Positions 1 to 6,201 of a stretch of DNA of 12,026 bases are shown here, one piece after another. Origin of the DNA: Chloroflexota bacterium. Its GTDB lineage: Bacteria > Chloroflexota > Anaerolineae > Aggregatilineales > UBA2796. The stretch lies in NCBI GenBank assembly GCA_003695215.1, contig RFIM01000072.1:1-12026 (forward strand), in the 5' to 3' direction. The position numbers were made by a program, and so were the translations under genes. Under the pieces are notes generated by a model, which made no database searches, had not been told where the DNA came from, and saw only the letters and a program-made list of their open reading frames with translations. Position 1 is the stretch's first letter. The number at the start of each line of letters is the position of its first letter.

Positions 1-262
1 CCAAGACGGGGATGTGGCGCAGCTTGGGATCGGCGCGCAAAGAGCGCAGCATCTGCCAGCCGTCCATCTTGGGCATGGCCAAGTCGGTCAGGATGATGGT
101 TGGCGGACTTTGGCGAGCGTGATCGAGGGCTTCAAGGCCGTTGGCGGCCATAGTCACCTGCGCGCCGAAGAATTGGAGCATCTCGGCAAAGACTTCGCGG
201 TTGGCGGTCTCGTCGTCCACGATCAGCACGCGCCAAGTGGCAATATTTTGCCAGTCAGTCAT
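1..262 (-). CDS. Response regulator receiver domain protein (C-terminus outside window)
   Basis: The 87 visible residues form the first two thirds of a CheY-like receiver domain. The acidic pair D16-D17 sits in VLIVDDE, and the phospho-acceptor D60 sits in LTDLAMPKMDG, the usual loop after beta-3. The ATG at 262-260 is preceded by an AAAGGTG ribosome site 9 bases upstream. An overlapping ATG just upstream is in another frame and stops after four codons. The gene starts three bases after the histidine kinase stop, so the two are surely co-transcribed and probably form a cognate two-component pair. The kinase would phosphorylate D60. Whether an output domain follows cannot be seen, because the reading frame runs off the left edge. 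The family call is very safe; the regulated target is unknown. Confidence 0.93.
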   Translation of the reverse strand, partial: MTDWQNIATWRVLIVDDETANREVFAEMLQFFGAQVTMAANGLEALDHARQSPPTIILTDLAMPKMDGWQMLRSLRADPKLRHIPVL

Positions 263-265
263 AGA

Positions 266-2131
266 TCATTGCACCTTTGTTGTGGAGAGCAGCGGATCGA
301 GCGTTTGCGGCATGATCATAGGCAAGCTGATGGTGAAAGTGCTGCCTTCGCCAACAGCGCTTTTAACCGTGATCATACCTCCCATTAACTCTACCAAATC
401 GCGCGTGATCGGCAAGCCAAGGCCTGTACCCGTCACGCCGCGCTGCATATCGGATTGAATTTGCTGGTACTTTTCGAAGATCGTCTGCAGCGCTTCAGGC
501 GGGATGCCTTCGCCTGTATCAGAGACGCTGATCGTCCACATCTGGGCGGCGAAATTGGCATGAGCGCGCAGGCGCACTTCGCCTGCTTTGGTGAATTTGA
601 AGGCATTGCTGAGCAAGTTGGTGACGATCTGCTGCAGGCGCTTCTCATCGCCTAGGAGCCGTGGCGGCAAGTTAGGATCGATCTCTTTGACGAAGCGCAG
701 TCCATTTTTCTGCGCCAGGACGTGCAGCTCGGTTGCGGTGCGCTCGAGCATGGCCGCGGGCGCAAAAGGCGCGACGTTGAGCGTCATTTTGCCTGCTTGA
801 ATGCGCGAGAGATCGAGCAGATCGTTGATCAGGGCGAGCAAGCGCATGCTGTTATCGCGGATGATCTGAAGGCGTTGGCGTTGACGTTCGGGCAGCTCGC
901 CGAACATGTTCATCAGCAGCATATCGCTGTAGCCGATGATCGCGGTCAGCGGTGTGCGCAGCTCATGTGACATTGAGGCGATGAAATCGCGCTCAGTGCG
1001 CACGGCTTCGTTGGCAGCAGCGTTAGCTTGGATCAATTCGGCGTTCTTGGCGTCTAGCTCGCGCATTTTGGCCTGCAGGATTTCGATATTGCGCACGAGG
1101 CGGTCGGTCATTTGGTTGAAGGCGTCGGCCATTTGATAGAGTTCATCGCGGCGCGCGGGCAAAGGCATGCGGCGGCTATAATCGCCAGCGGCGATCTGGT
1201 CGGCGCTAGCGACCATCTGGCCTAGCGTGCGCACAATCGGCCTGCCAAGCGCAGTAGCGGTCAGAGTGGCGGCGAAGCTGACGACTACTAGCCAGAAGAT
1301 GAGAGATTGCAGGGCGCTTTGGCGGGCTGTGAGCAAGGCTTGGCGCGAGCGCTGCAGGACGATCACGAGTGCGTCGTCTTCGGCGCGTTCAAGTGAAATT
1401 GGTTTGTAGATCAGCGCACGATCGGCTCGGCTCTGATCGAGGATCAGCTGGCCTTGTGCGGCCGCGCGCAGGTTAGCGCGGCTCAGATCGGGCACGAAGG
1501 CTTCAGTGGCCGTGATCGGCTTCTCGTGATAATAAAAAGCGACTTCGGCGCCGAGCAAGGCGCGGAATTTCTCGGCATCTTCAAGGCGCAGCTGCCTACC
1601 GACGATCAGCACGCCGTTGGGATCGCTGCCATTGCCCTTGCGAATAGCTGTCAAGGCGACGAGGTAAATGTTGCCGTCGATGACTAGCAGGCGCGTCATG
1701 GGCGTGCGCTGATTAGGCAACGCAGGGAACTGATCGCCGAGCTGCTGCACAACTGCCTCGGCGTTGCCGAGCGAATAATTCAAGCGCTGATTGGCGTTAT
1801 AAAGGCCGACGATTTCGAAGCCGAAGATGCTGGGCAGCGAGAGCTCAGAGGCAGGATCGAGATAAACGCCGATCCAGCGCGGATCGGGCGTATCGGTCGC
1901 GGCTTGGGCGTGCAATTCGTCCCAGTTGGCGTAGTCTATGACGGTGCGCGCGATGCCAAGCTCGATATCCTCCAAAAGGCGGCGCATGGCGTCGGCGTTC
2001 TCTTCAAGGATGGCGCGCTCGAGCCGAAGCAGGTTGTTGGTAGTGATGACGGAGGCTGTCAGGGTCACTAGCAGCATCGGCACAATTGCCATGAGTAGCA
2101 GGTAAATCAGCAGACGCCTTCGCAAGGGCAT
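266..2131 (-). CDS. Membrane sensor histidine kinase, CHASE4-HAMP-HisKA-HATPase
   Basis: This 621-residue protein has a complete sensor-kinase layout. A first membrane helix lies at about 7-30. An extracellular domain at about 31-272 carries the DYANWDE motif (66-72) typical of CHASE4 sensors. A second membrane helix lies at about 275-296, HAMP at about 297-349, and a short coiled linker to about 380. HisKA follows with phospho-acceptor H389 in SHELRTPL. The ATP-binding domain has an N-box (N505 and N509, NLLSNAFKFT), G1 box DTGEGIP (538-544), F-box IFEKYQQ (551-557) and G2 box GTGLGL (568-573). All catalytic boxes are intact, so it should be active. The ligand is unknown. The response regulator gene starts three bases after its stop. 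The ATG at 2131 has GGAG about 10 bases upstream and a strong extended -10 about 30 bases upstream. Confidence 0.95.
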   Translation of the reverse strand: MPLRRRLLIYLLLMAIVPMLLVTLTASVITTNNLLRLERAILEENADAMRRLLEDIELGIARTVIDYANWDELHAQAATDTPDPRWIGVYLDPASELSLPSIFGFEIVGLYNANQRLNYSLGNAEAVVQQLGDQFPALPNQRTPMTRLLVIDGNIYLVALTAIRKGNGSDPNGVLIVGRQLRLEDAEKFRALLGAEVAFYYHEKPITATEAFVPDLSRANLRAAAQGQLILDQSRADRALIYKPISLERAEDDALVIVLQRSRQALLTARQSALQSLIFWLVVVSFAATLTATALGRPIVRTLGQMVASADQIAAGDYSRRMPLPARRDELYQMADAFNQMTDRLVRNIEILQAKMRELDAKNAELIQANAAANEAVRTERDFIASMSHELRTPLTAIIGYSDMLLMNMFGELPERQRQRLQIIRDNSMRLLALINDLLDLSRIQAGKMTLNVAPFAPAAMLERTATELHVLAQKNGLRFVKEIDPNLPPRLLGDEKRLQQIVTNLLSNAFKFTKAGEVRLRAHANFAAQMWTISVSDTGEGIPPEALQTIFEKYQQIQSDMQRGVTGTGLGLPITRDLVELMGGMITVKSAVGEGSTFTISLPMIMPQTLDPLLSTTKVQ

Positions 2132-2160
2132 AGGCTTGCATCTCCATAAAAGTTAGAGCG

Positions 2161-2169
2161 ATTATAGCA
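2161..2169 (-). promoter_or_regulatory. Extended -10 promoter of the histidine kinase/response regulator operon
   Basis: On the minus strand the sequence reads TGCTATAAT, a consensus TATAAT (2166-2161) with an extended TG element. No good -35 hexamer lies 16-18 bases upstream, as is common for extended -10 promoters. Transcription would start near 2154, leaving a leader of about 22 bases before the ATG at 2131. The prediction rests on motif and position only. Confidence 0.65.
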
Positions 2170-2194
2170 CATGAATTCACTTTCTACTGAACAC

Positions 2195-2225
2195 AGCAAG
2201 CGCGGACGACGCTTCCGCGCTTGCT
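2195..2225 (-). terminator. Perfect 11-bp hairpin after the secreted-protein gene
   Basis: A perfect inverted repeat (AGCAAGCGCGG, 2195-2205, with its complement at 2215-2225) encloses a 9-base loop. It lies 25 bases past the stop of the secreted-protein gene and upstream of the kinase promoter, the right place for a terminator. No T-run follows on the minus strand, so it may instead be a weak or factor-assisted terminator or an RNA 3'-end stabiliser. Confidence 0.5.
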
Positions 2226-2250
2226 GCGCTGCACGAACAAAAGGCGTGGA

Positions 2251-3234
2251 TTAGTTGATGACAGCAGGCACTTCGACTGTATATGGCTCGCCGAGCTTGC
2301 TCAGGCGCACATCGAGCGTGAAGCGCACATCAACGTTGTTGGGCGAGCCTGTCAGCATGGCGGCCATCTGGCCATCTACCGCCAACGCTAGCTCGAGCTT
2401 GAAGCCGCGGAAAGTGCCATCAGTGCCGTAGTATTGCGTGGAGACAATTGTCGCTTTGGTGAAGAGCAAGCCAAGCAGTGGCAAAAAGCTGCGAATCTGG
2501 GCTGTGTCCGGATCGTCTTGTGGAAAGAATTGCGAGAGCGCCTCTGAGACGTTCGGATCGGCTAACGCCTGCAGGAACGGCTTCAGATCGGTTGTAGCTG
2601 TGATGGCGCGCGTGCTGACTTCAATAGTCGGGCCGTCACTGGCCGTGTAGACAGTCTGAATGGCGCCGAACAGACCTGCCAAAGCAGGGTTATTCAAGTT
2701 GCCCAGCAGGCCGCCGATGTCGTCCATATTGCCGCCCTGAGCTGCGCCCAAGCCAAGGCTCTGTTGGGTTAAGATCGAACTCAACAAATCGATCTTCACC
2801 CAGTTGCCATCAGGTATCTCAGGTATCCTGAGATAGCTCAGGCCGTTCACAATGCGCAGCTCTATTTCGCCCGACTGATCGTCAGTAGTGCCCTTCAGCG
2901 AACCGCTCATTGCTACGCCTAAGACCAAGCCTGCGAGAATCTCTGCTGGATCAGTCGCTGCTGGGTTGATCTTGCTGATATCAATGCCGCCGTTGCCCTT
3001 CACGGACAAGGTCACATCATTGGCTTCCACGCCCTTGATGACGGCATCTACTGTGAAGTCCATTGCGAATGATGTGAGCTTGGCGGCGTTCTCGCCTGTG
3101 GCAGAGGCGATCAAGGCGCAGTCGCTGGCACTGATGCCCGATGGGCAATCCTGCGCTGAGACGGCTAGGGCAGGCACGAAGGCCAGCAAGCCGACCAAGG
3201 CCAGCATCACTAACTTGTAGAACGAGCTTTTCAT
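2251..3234 (-). CDS. Secreted protein of unknown function, LppX/LprG (LolA-fold)-like
   Basis: This 327-residue protein starts with a classical Sec signal peptide. It has basic residues at 2-7, a hydrophobic core at about 8-24, and a likely signal peptidase I site after AVSA (about 27). No lipobox is present, so it is probably secreted rather than lipid-anchored. C30 and C39 could form a disulfide at the mature N-terminus. The pattern that follows, with alternating strands, a TSFAMDFTVDA stretch, a GEIELRIVNGLSYLRI strand and a GNWVKIDL motif, resembles LppX/LprAFG-type lipid-carrier proteins and related LolA-fold families. That resemblance is from memory of the pattern, not an alignment. A Gly/Asn-rich stretch lies at about 160-195. 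The ATG at 3234 has AGGAG eight bases upstream. It is transcribed alone from a promoter at 3425-3453 and followed by a hairpin. Gene call secure, function tentative. Confidence 0.85.
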   Translation of the reverse strand: MKSSFYKLVMLALVGLLAFVPALAVSAQDCPSGISASDCALIASATGENAAKLTSFAMDFTVDAVIKGVEANDVTLSVKGNGGIDISKINPAATDPAEILAGLVLGVAMSGSLKGTTDDQSGEIELRIVNGLSYLRIPEIPDGNWVKIDLLSSILTQQSLGLGAAQGGNMDDIGGLLGNLNNPALAGLFGAIQTVYTASDGPTIEVSTRAITATTDLKPFLQALADPNVSEALSQFFPQDDPDTAQIRSFLPLLGLLFTKATIVSTQYYGTDGTFRGFKLELALAVDGQMAAMLTGSPNNVDVRFTLDVRLSKLGEPYTVEVPAVIN

Positions 3235-3276
3235 CTATCGAACTCCTATCGTCTGAAACAACGAGCCATAGTGCGT

Positions 3277-3390
3277 TCAGCACCCTTCGCTATATACGCA
3301 AGCGGTCAAGGATGCGTTGCACTGTCGCATAATGATTGTCTGGAGCACAACGAGAATTATCGTTCGGAAAATCGAAGCGAGGCATCCCAT
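3277..3390 (-). CDS. Possible 37-codon leader ORF with a hydrophobic N-terminal half
   Basis: Inside the leader of the secreted-protein gene, about 28 bases after the predicted transcription start, an ATG opens a 37-codon frame. It ends 43 bases before the main ATG. The product begins MGCLASIFRTIILVVLQ, a possible membrane-seeking segment, and carries four Cys. Only a weak AGG lies before the ATG, and codons such as ATA, GTA and GGG are unlike the neighbouring genes. An open frame of this length is quite likely by chance, so I list it as a candidate only. Confidence 0.15.
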   Translation of the reverse strand: MGCLASIFRTIILVVLQTIIMRQCNASLTACVYSEGC

Positions 3391-3424
3391 TGACCTGACT
3401 CTCACATATGACGACACAAAGTGC

Positions 3425-3453
3425 AGTTTAGAACTACTCAGCGCCTTTGACAA
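3425..3453 (-). promoter_or_regulatory. Sigma-70-type promoter of the secreted-protein gene
   Basis: On the minus strand TTGTCA (3453-3448) is followed after exactly 17 bases by TAAACT (3430-3425), close to the housekeeping consensus. Transcription would begin near 3418 and give a leader of about 185 bases. That is long for one gene, so post-transcriptional control is possible. The 300-base gap 3235-3534 otherwise holds only the small leader ORF, a short inverted repeat (AACGA...TCGTT, 3349-3364) and a weak hairpin at the 3' end of the reductase gene. Confidence 0.6.
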
Positions 3454-3514
3454 GCATTCCTGCGTGAAGAATTTGTAAGAGCATGCAAAAAATTATGTAA
3501 ATTTTGTCAGGATC

Positions 3515-3542
3515 GCGCTGAGCTTTGCGTCGTCTCAGGCGC
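3515..3542 (-). terminator. Weak bulged hairpin overlapping the reductase stop codon
   Basis: The minus-strand RNA can pair GCGC-C-TGAG (3542-3534) with CTCAGCGC (3522-3515) around an 11-base loop, with one bulged C. A run of six Ts occurs about 20 bases further on, too far for a standard intrinsic terminator. It is the only candidate for ending the two-gene operon before the next promoter. Confidence 0.25.
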
Positions 3543-4653
3543 CCAGCGGCGACCAATGCCGCCGATTGATACGCGCCCGCTCCAGCACGCGAAGAATCTG
3601 TTCTTCTGTCACAGCGCGCTCAAAACTGCGGAAGCCGGCCAAGCGGAAGCCGTGCTTGGCTGCAATAGCCGCGATCTCATAGGCTTGTGAGGCTGTGAGC
3701 GCCTTGCCAATGCTGTAATCCTCGTAGCGCTGCTCCATTGCCAAGGCCATGGTCTCCGCCATGCAAGCGAAGGCCTTGCCCCTCGGAAAACCGAAGTCAA
3801 AGTGGAAATCCACTGCGCCAGGCACCTCGACCATGCCGCCTTCGATAACCAGGACATCATCGCGCTCTTGGGCCACACGCGCTGAGACGTCGCGTGGACG
3901 GGCTACATCGCAGACTACAGCGCCAGGCTTCAAATGCTGTGGAAAGATCACCGCGTCTATAGCGCTGGTCACAGTCAAGATCAGATCAGCGTCATAGATC
4001 GCTTGTAGATCGGTGCTGATCGTCACCTGCGCGGCTTTGCCTTCGCAGCGCTCGCGCACCTCAGCTAAAGCTGCCTCGCGCCTGCCAACTAGCACCAGCT
4101 CTGGCACGTCGGCTGCCAAAATTTCAGCACAGACGCTGCCAATGGCGCCTGTCGCGCCGACCACAGCCGCCTTCGCTGTCTCTAGCGCGATATGCATCTG
4201 TGCAGCTGCTTGGCGAACCGCCTCGACGGCTATGGCAATGGTATAGCTATCGCCTGTAGTCACTGGCACCTCGCAGCGCTCAGCAATCGTGCGGCCCGCA
4301 TCGCCGACCACGCTGGTGAAGGCGCCCAAGCCGACGATCTTGGCGCCGAGCTTCTCGGCCTTGCGCACAGCCGCTGTGATCTTGGCGTAGACGTGCTGCA
4401 CAGGCAATTCCAGCATGCGCTTCGGCGTGAACGGGCAAGCAATGAACCAGCCTTTGATCTCGCGCCCAGTGGCGGCGCTGCGCGCCCCTGTGATCTCTGA
4501 GATATAGACAGGCGGGAAATAAGCCGAGAGAAAATCGACCTGTTTTTCGGTCAGCAGTTTGCCCAAAAGCGGAAACTTGCGGCTGACATCGCGCTTGGGA
4601 TGAATCGGATGGATGATGAAGGCAAAGGTATCTGTGATAGGTTCGGAGAGCAT
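3535..4653 (-). CDS. aar: Long-chain acyl-ACP reductase-like protein (fatty aldehyde forming)
   Basis: The 372 residues match the pattern of the cyanobacterial acyl-ACP reductase, which reduces long-chain acyl-ACP to fatty aldehyde with NADPH. The sequence has GLGAFTSVV (108-116), TTGDSYTIA (132-140), the Rossmann turn GATGAIG (166-172), an EGGMVEVPG strand (271-279), and GKAFACMAE with C297. That Cys aligns with the thioester-forming Cys of the cyanobacterial enzyme (Cys294 in Synechococcus). Automated pipelines often call such proteins shikimate/glutamyl-tRNA dehydrogenase-like because of the shared fold. It is slightly longer than the roughly 340-residue cyanobacterial enzyme, with an added N-terminus and a basic C-terminal tail. 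The ATG comes three bases after the stop of the beta-helix gene, so the two form an operon. No aldehyde-deformylating oxygenase gene is in the window. Family assignment is fairly sure; substrate and product are inferred. Confidence 0.8.
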   Translation of the reverse strand: MLSEPITDTFAFIIHPIHPKRDVSRKFPLLGKLLTEKQVDFLSAYFPPVYISEITGARSAATGREIKGWFIACPFTPKRMLELPVQHVYAKITAAVRKAEKLGAKIVGLGAFTSVVGDAGRTIAERCEVPVTTGDSYTIAIAVEAVRQAAAQMHIALETAKAAVVGATGAIGSVCAEILAADVPELVLVGRREAALAEVRERCEGKAAQVTISTDLQAIYDADLILTVTSAIDAVIFPQHLKPGAVVCDVARPRDVSARVAQERDDVLVIEGGMVEVPGAVDFHFDFGFPRGKAFACMAETMALAMEQRYEDYSIGKALTASQAYEIAAIAAKHGFRLAGFRSFERAVTEEQILRVLERARINRRHWSPLGA

Positions 4654-4656
4654 GGC

Positions 4657-6066
4657 TCATTCCCATTCTTCCAAGAAGCTGGTCTCATCTTGTCGCTCGA
4701 TAGCGCGCGGGAATTTCTGGCGATGCAGGGCCGCGATCTCGCCACGCAAGCCATGATGATCGCTTTCTTCAAAGCTGATGTTCTTGCGCAAGATGCGCCG
4801 ATCGGGCTTGGCGAACAGCACAGTGTCCGATTCAATCATGCGCGCGGGATAAACCACCATGCCCGAGCCAATGCGGCAGTTGTTGCCAACGCAGCTGCCC
4901 AGCACTTTCTGCCCGATCTTCTCGCGCCTGCCGTCAATGGCGTCCACTTCGATCGCTTTAGGCAAAAGGTTGAAGTCGGTGAAGGTGCTGCCAGCGCCAA
5001 TGAAGCTGCCGCGCCCGATCACGCACATTTGCAAGCAAGTATTCTGAGCCACGATGCAGTGCTCCATCAGCACAGTTAGGTAGAGCGCAGCGCGGAAGGG
5101 CAAGAAGCAATTATCGCCGACCACGCTCAGCATCAATTGCGCGCCTTGATCGATGTTGACGCGGTCGCCGATGTAGCAGTTCTGGATGACCACGCCTGGG
5201 CCTATGGTGCAATCGCTGCCGATCCAGGCAGGCCCGTGAATCACAGCTGATGGATCGATGCGCGTGTTCTTGCCAACATGCACCAGCGCTGAGCATTCCA
5301 GCACGTGCTTCTGCTCGATCAAGGCGCGCAGCAGGACGCCCAGCAAGGTGAAGTTGCTGTAATCAGGGTTGCGTCCCTTGCCTTTCATCGGGATGATCCG
5401 ATTCTCAAAGCGCTTGCCGAGCGAGAAAATGCCGAGCGGGACGTTAGCGAAGAAGATATGCACCCAGTTCTCGATGCTGATGATGCTGCGCTGCGTCACG
5501 TAATGCACCAAATCGCCGCGGTCGGACATGTAGTCAGGCACAGAATAGAAGCCGACCTCGTCCCATTGGGTCTCGATGTAGAGCGGCGCCGCGTTCAGGC
5601 TCGGATCATAGCCGCGCGGATAGTACCACAGGTCGAATTCGTAGTGATCGATCTCCTCGCGGCCGCGCCCATCACGGACGATCTTGCCATCAGCGCCGCG
5701 CTTGTGAACGTGCTGGACGCAACGCGCCAACGGCACGGCATAAGTCACTAGCGCTTTGTCGCTGGGCTTGAAGGCAGCGCGGCAGGGCACGCCGAGTTTG
5801 CGCGCTTGTGCGATGAAGGCGCTGATATATTCAGGATCGAAATACAAGTTATCGCGATAGATCAGCGTCTCTTCGGCGCCTGGCGGAATATCGCTGAGCG
5901 CGCCGACTGTGATTTCAGGCTCGCAATAAGGCGCCAGGGCATCGCGCTGAGCCAGCCAGAGCGGTTTGTTCAGCACGTTCAGCTCACGGGCGGGCTGATT
6001 GAATGGTAAAATATGGCGCGTATCCTGAATGACGTAATTTTTGAGCTTTCTCATGCGCGTATCCAT
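4657..6066 (-). CDS. Left-handed beta-helix (hexapeptide repeat) protein with an unassigned N-terminal domain
   Basis: The protein has 469 residues from the ATG at 6066. Residues about 262-410 carry hexapeptide repeats of the type VHVGKN-TRIDPS-AVIHGP-AWIGSD-CTIGPG, then IGDRV and IGRGSFIGAGSTF turns, the left-handed parallel beta-helix of acyl- and nucleotidyltransferases such as GlmU and LpxA/LpxD. The first 250 residues open with VIQDTRHILPFNQPARELNV. This loosely recalls degenerate GlmU-like sugar nucleotidyltransferases that start with LLPFTYTRPVAD, but the GxGTRM loop is absent. The frame is open to an ATG at 6123, but an extended -10 at 6092-6100 lies inside that extension, so 6066 or 6054 (MRKLKNYV) is the better start. 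It is the first gene of an operon with the acyl-ACP-reductase-like gene. A role as an acyltransferase acting on a fatty-acid-derived product is only inference. Confidence 0.8.
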   Translation of the reverse strand: MDTRMRKLKNYVIQDTRHILPFNQPARELNVLNKPLWLAQRDALAPYCEPEITVGALSDIPPGAEETLIYRDNLYFDPEYISAFIAQARKLGVPCRAAFKPSDKALVTYAVPLARCVQHVHKRGADGKIVRDGRGREEIDHYEFDLWYYPRGYDPSLNAAPLYIETQWDEVGFYSVPDYMSDRGDLVHYVTQRSIISIENWVHIFFANVPLGIFSLGKRFENRIIPMKGKGRNPDYSNFTLLGVLLRALIEQKHVLECSALVHVGKNTRIDPSAVIHGPAWIGSDCTIGPGVVIQNCYIGDRVNIDQGAQLMLSVVGDNCFLPFRAALYLTVLMEHCIVAQNTCLQMCVIGRGSFIGAGSTFTDFNLLPKAIEVDAIDGRREKIGQKVLGSCVGNNCRIGSGMVVYPARMIESDTVLFAKPDRRILRKNISFEESDHHGLRGEIAALHRQKFPRAIERQDETSFLEEWE

Positions 6067-6091
6067 CTCATAGCGCGTTAAGCTAATCGAG

Positions 6092-6100
6092 ATTGTAGCA
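6092..6100 (-). promoter_or_regulatory. Extended -10 promoter of the beta-helix/acyl-ACP-reductase operon
   Basis: The minus strand reads TGCTACAAT (6100-6092), a near-consensus -10 with an extended TG, and no convincing -35. Transcription would start near 6085, after the hairpin terminator of the preceding gene and 19 bases before the ATG at 6066. This placement decides against the longest reading frame. Confidence 0.55.
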
Positions 6101-6140
6101 TATTTTCCAGGCAAGGGCGTCATGGCGCCGCGCTGTGGTC

Positions 6141-6176
6141 AAAAAGCAGAAGGGCAGCTTCGGAAGCTGCCCTTCT
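6141..6176 (-). terminator. Intrinsic terminator of the aspartase gene
   Basis: A perfect 13-bp stem (AGAAGGGCAGCTT, 6148-6160, and its complement 6164-6176) with a 3-base loop is followed on the minus strand by GCTTTTT. It lies 26 bases past the stop of the aspartase-family gene. This is a textbook factor-independent terminator and separates that gene from the next operon. Confidence 0.92.
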
Positions 6177-6201
6177 GGCATCGCGCGGCATGACGCTCGG
6201 C

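Noticed and set aside
3349..3364. Short inverted repeat AACGA-6-TCGTT in the leader of the secreted-protein gene
   Set aside because: Five-base arms are expected by chance at this length of intergenic DNA, and it does not overlap the promoter hexamers.
4600..5751. Plus-strand open frames of 159 and 148 codons opposite the beta-helix gene
   Set aside because: They lie antisense to clear hexapeptide repeats; long mirror frames are common in GC-rich coding DNA and neither shows a domain.
6067..6123. N-terminal 19-residue extension of the beta-helix protein from the ATG at 6123
   Set aside because: A strong extended -10 (TGCTACAAT) lies inside it, so the transcript probably starts after this ATG; no ribosome site precedes it.
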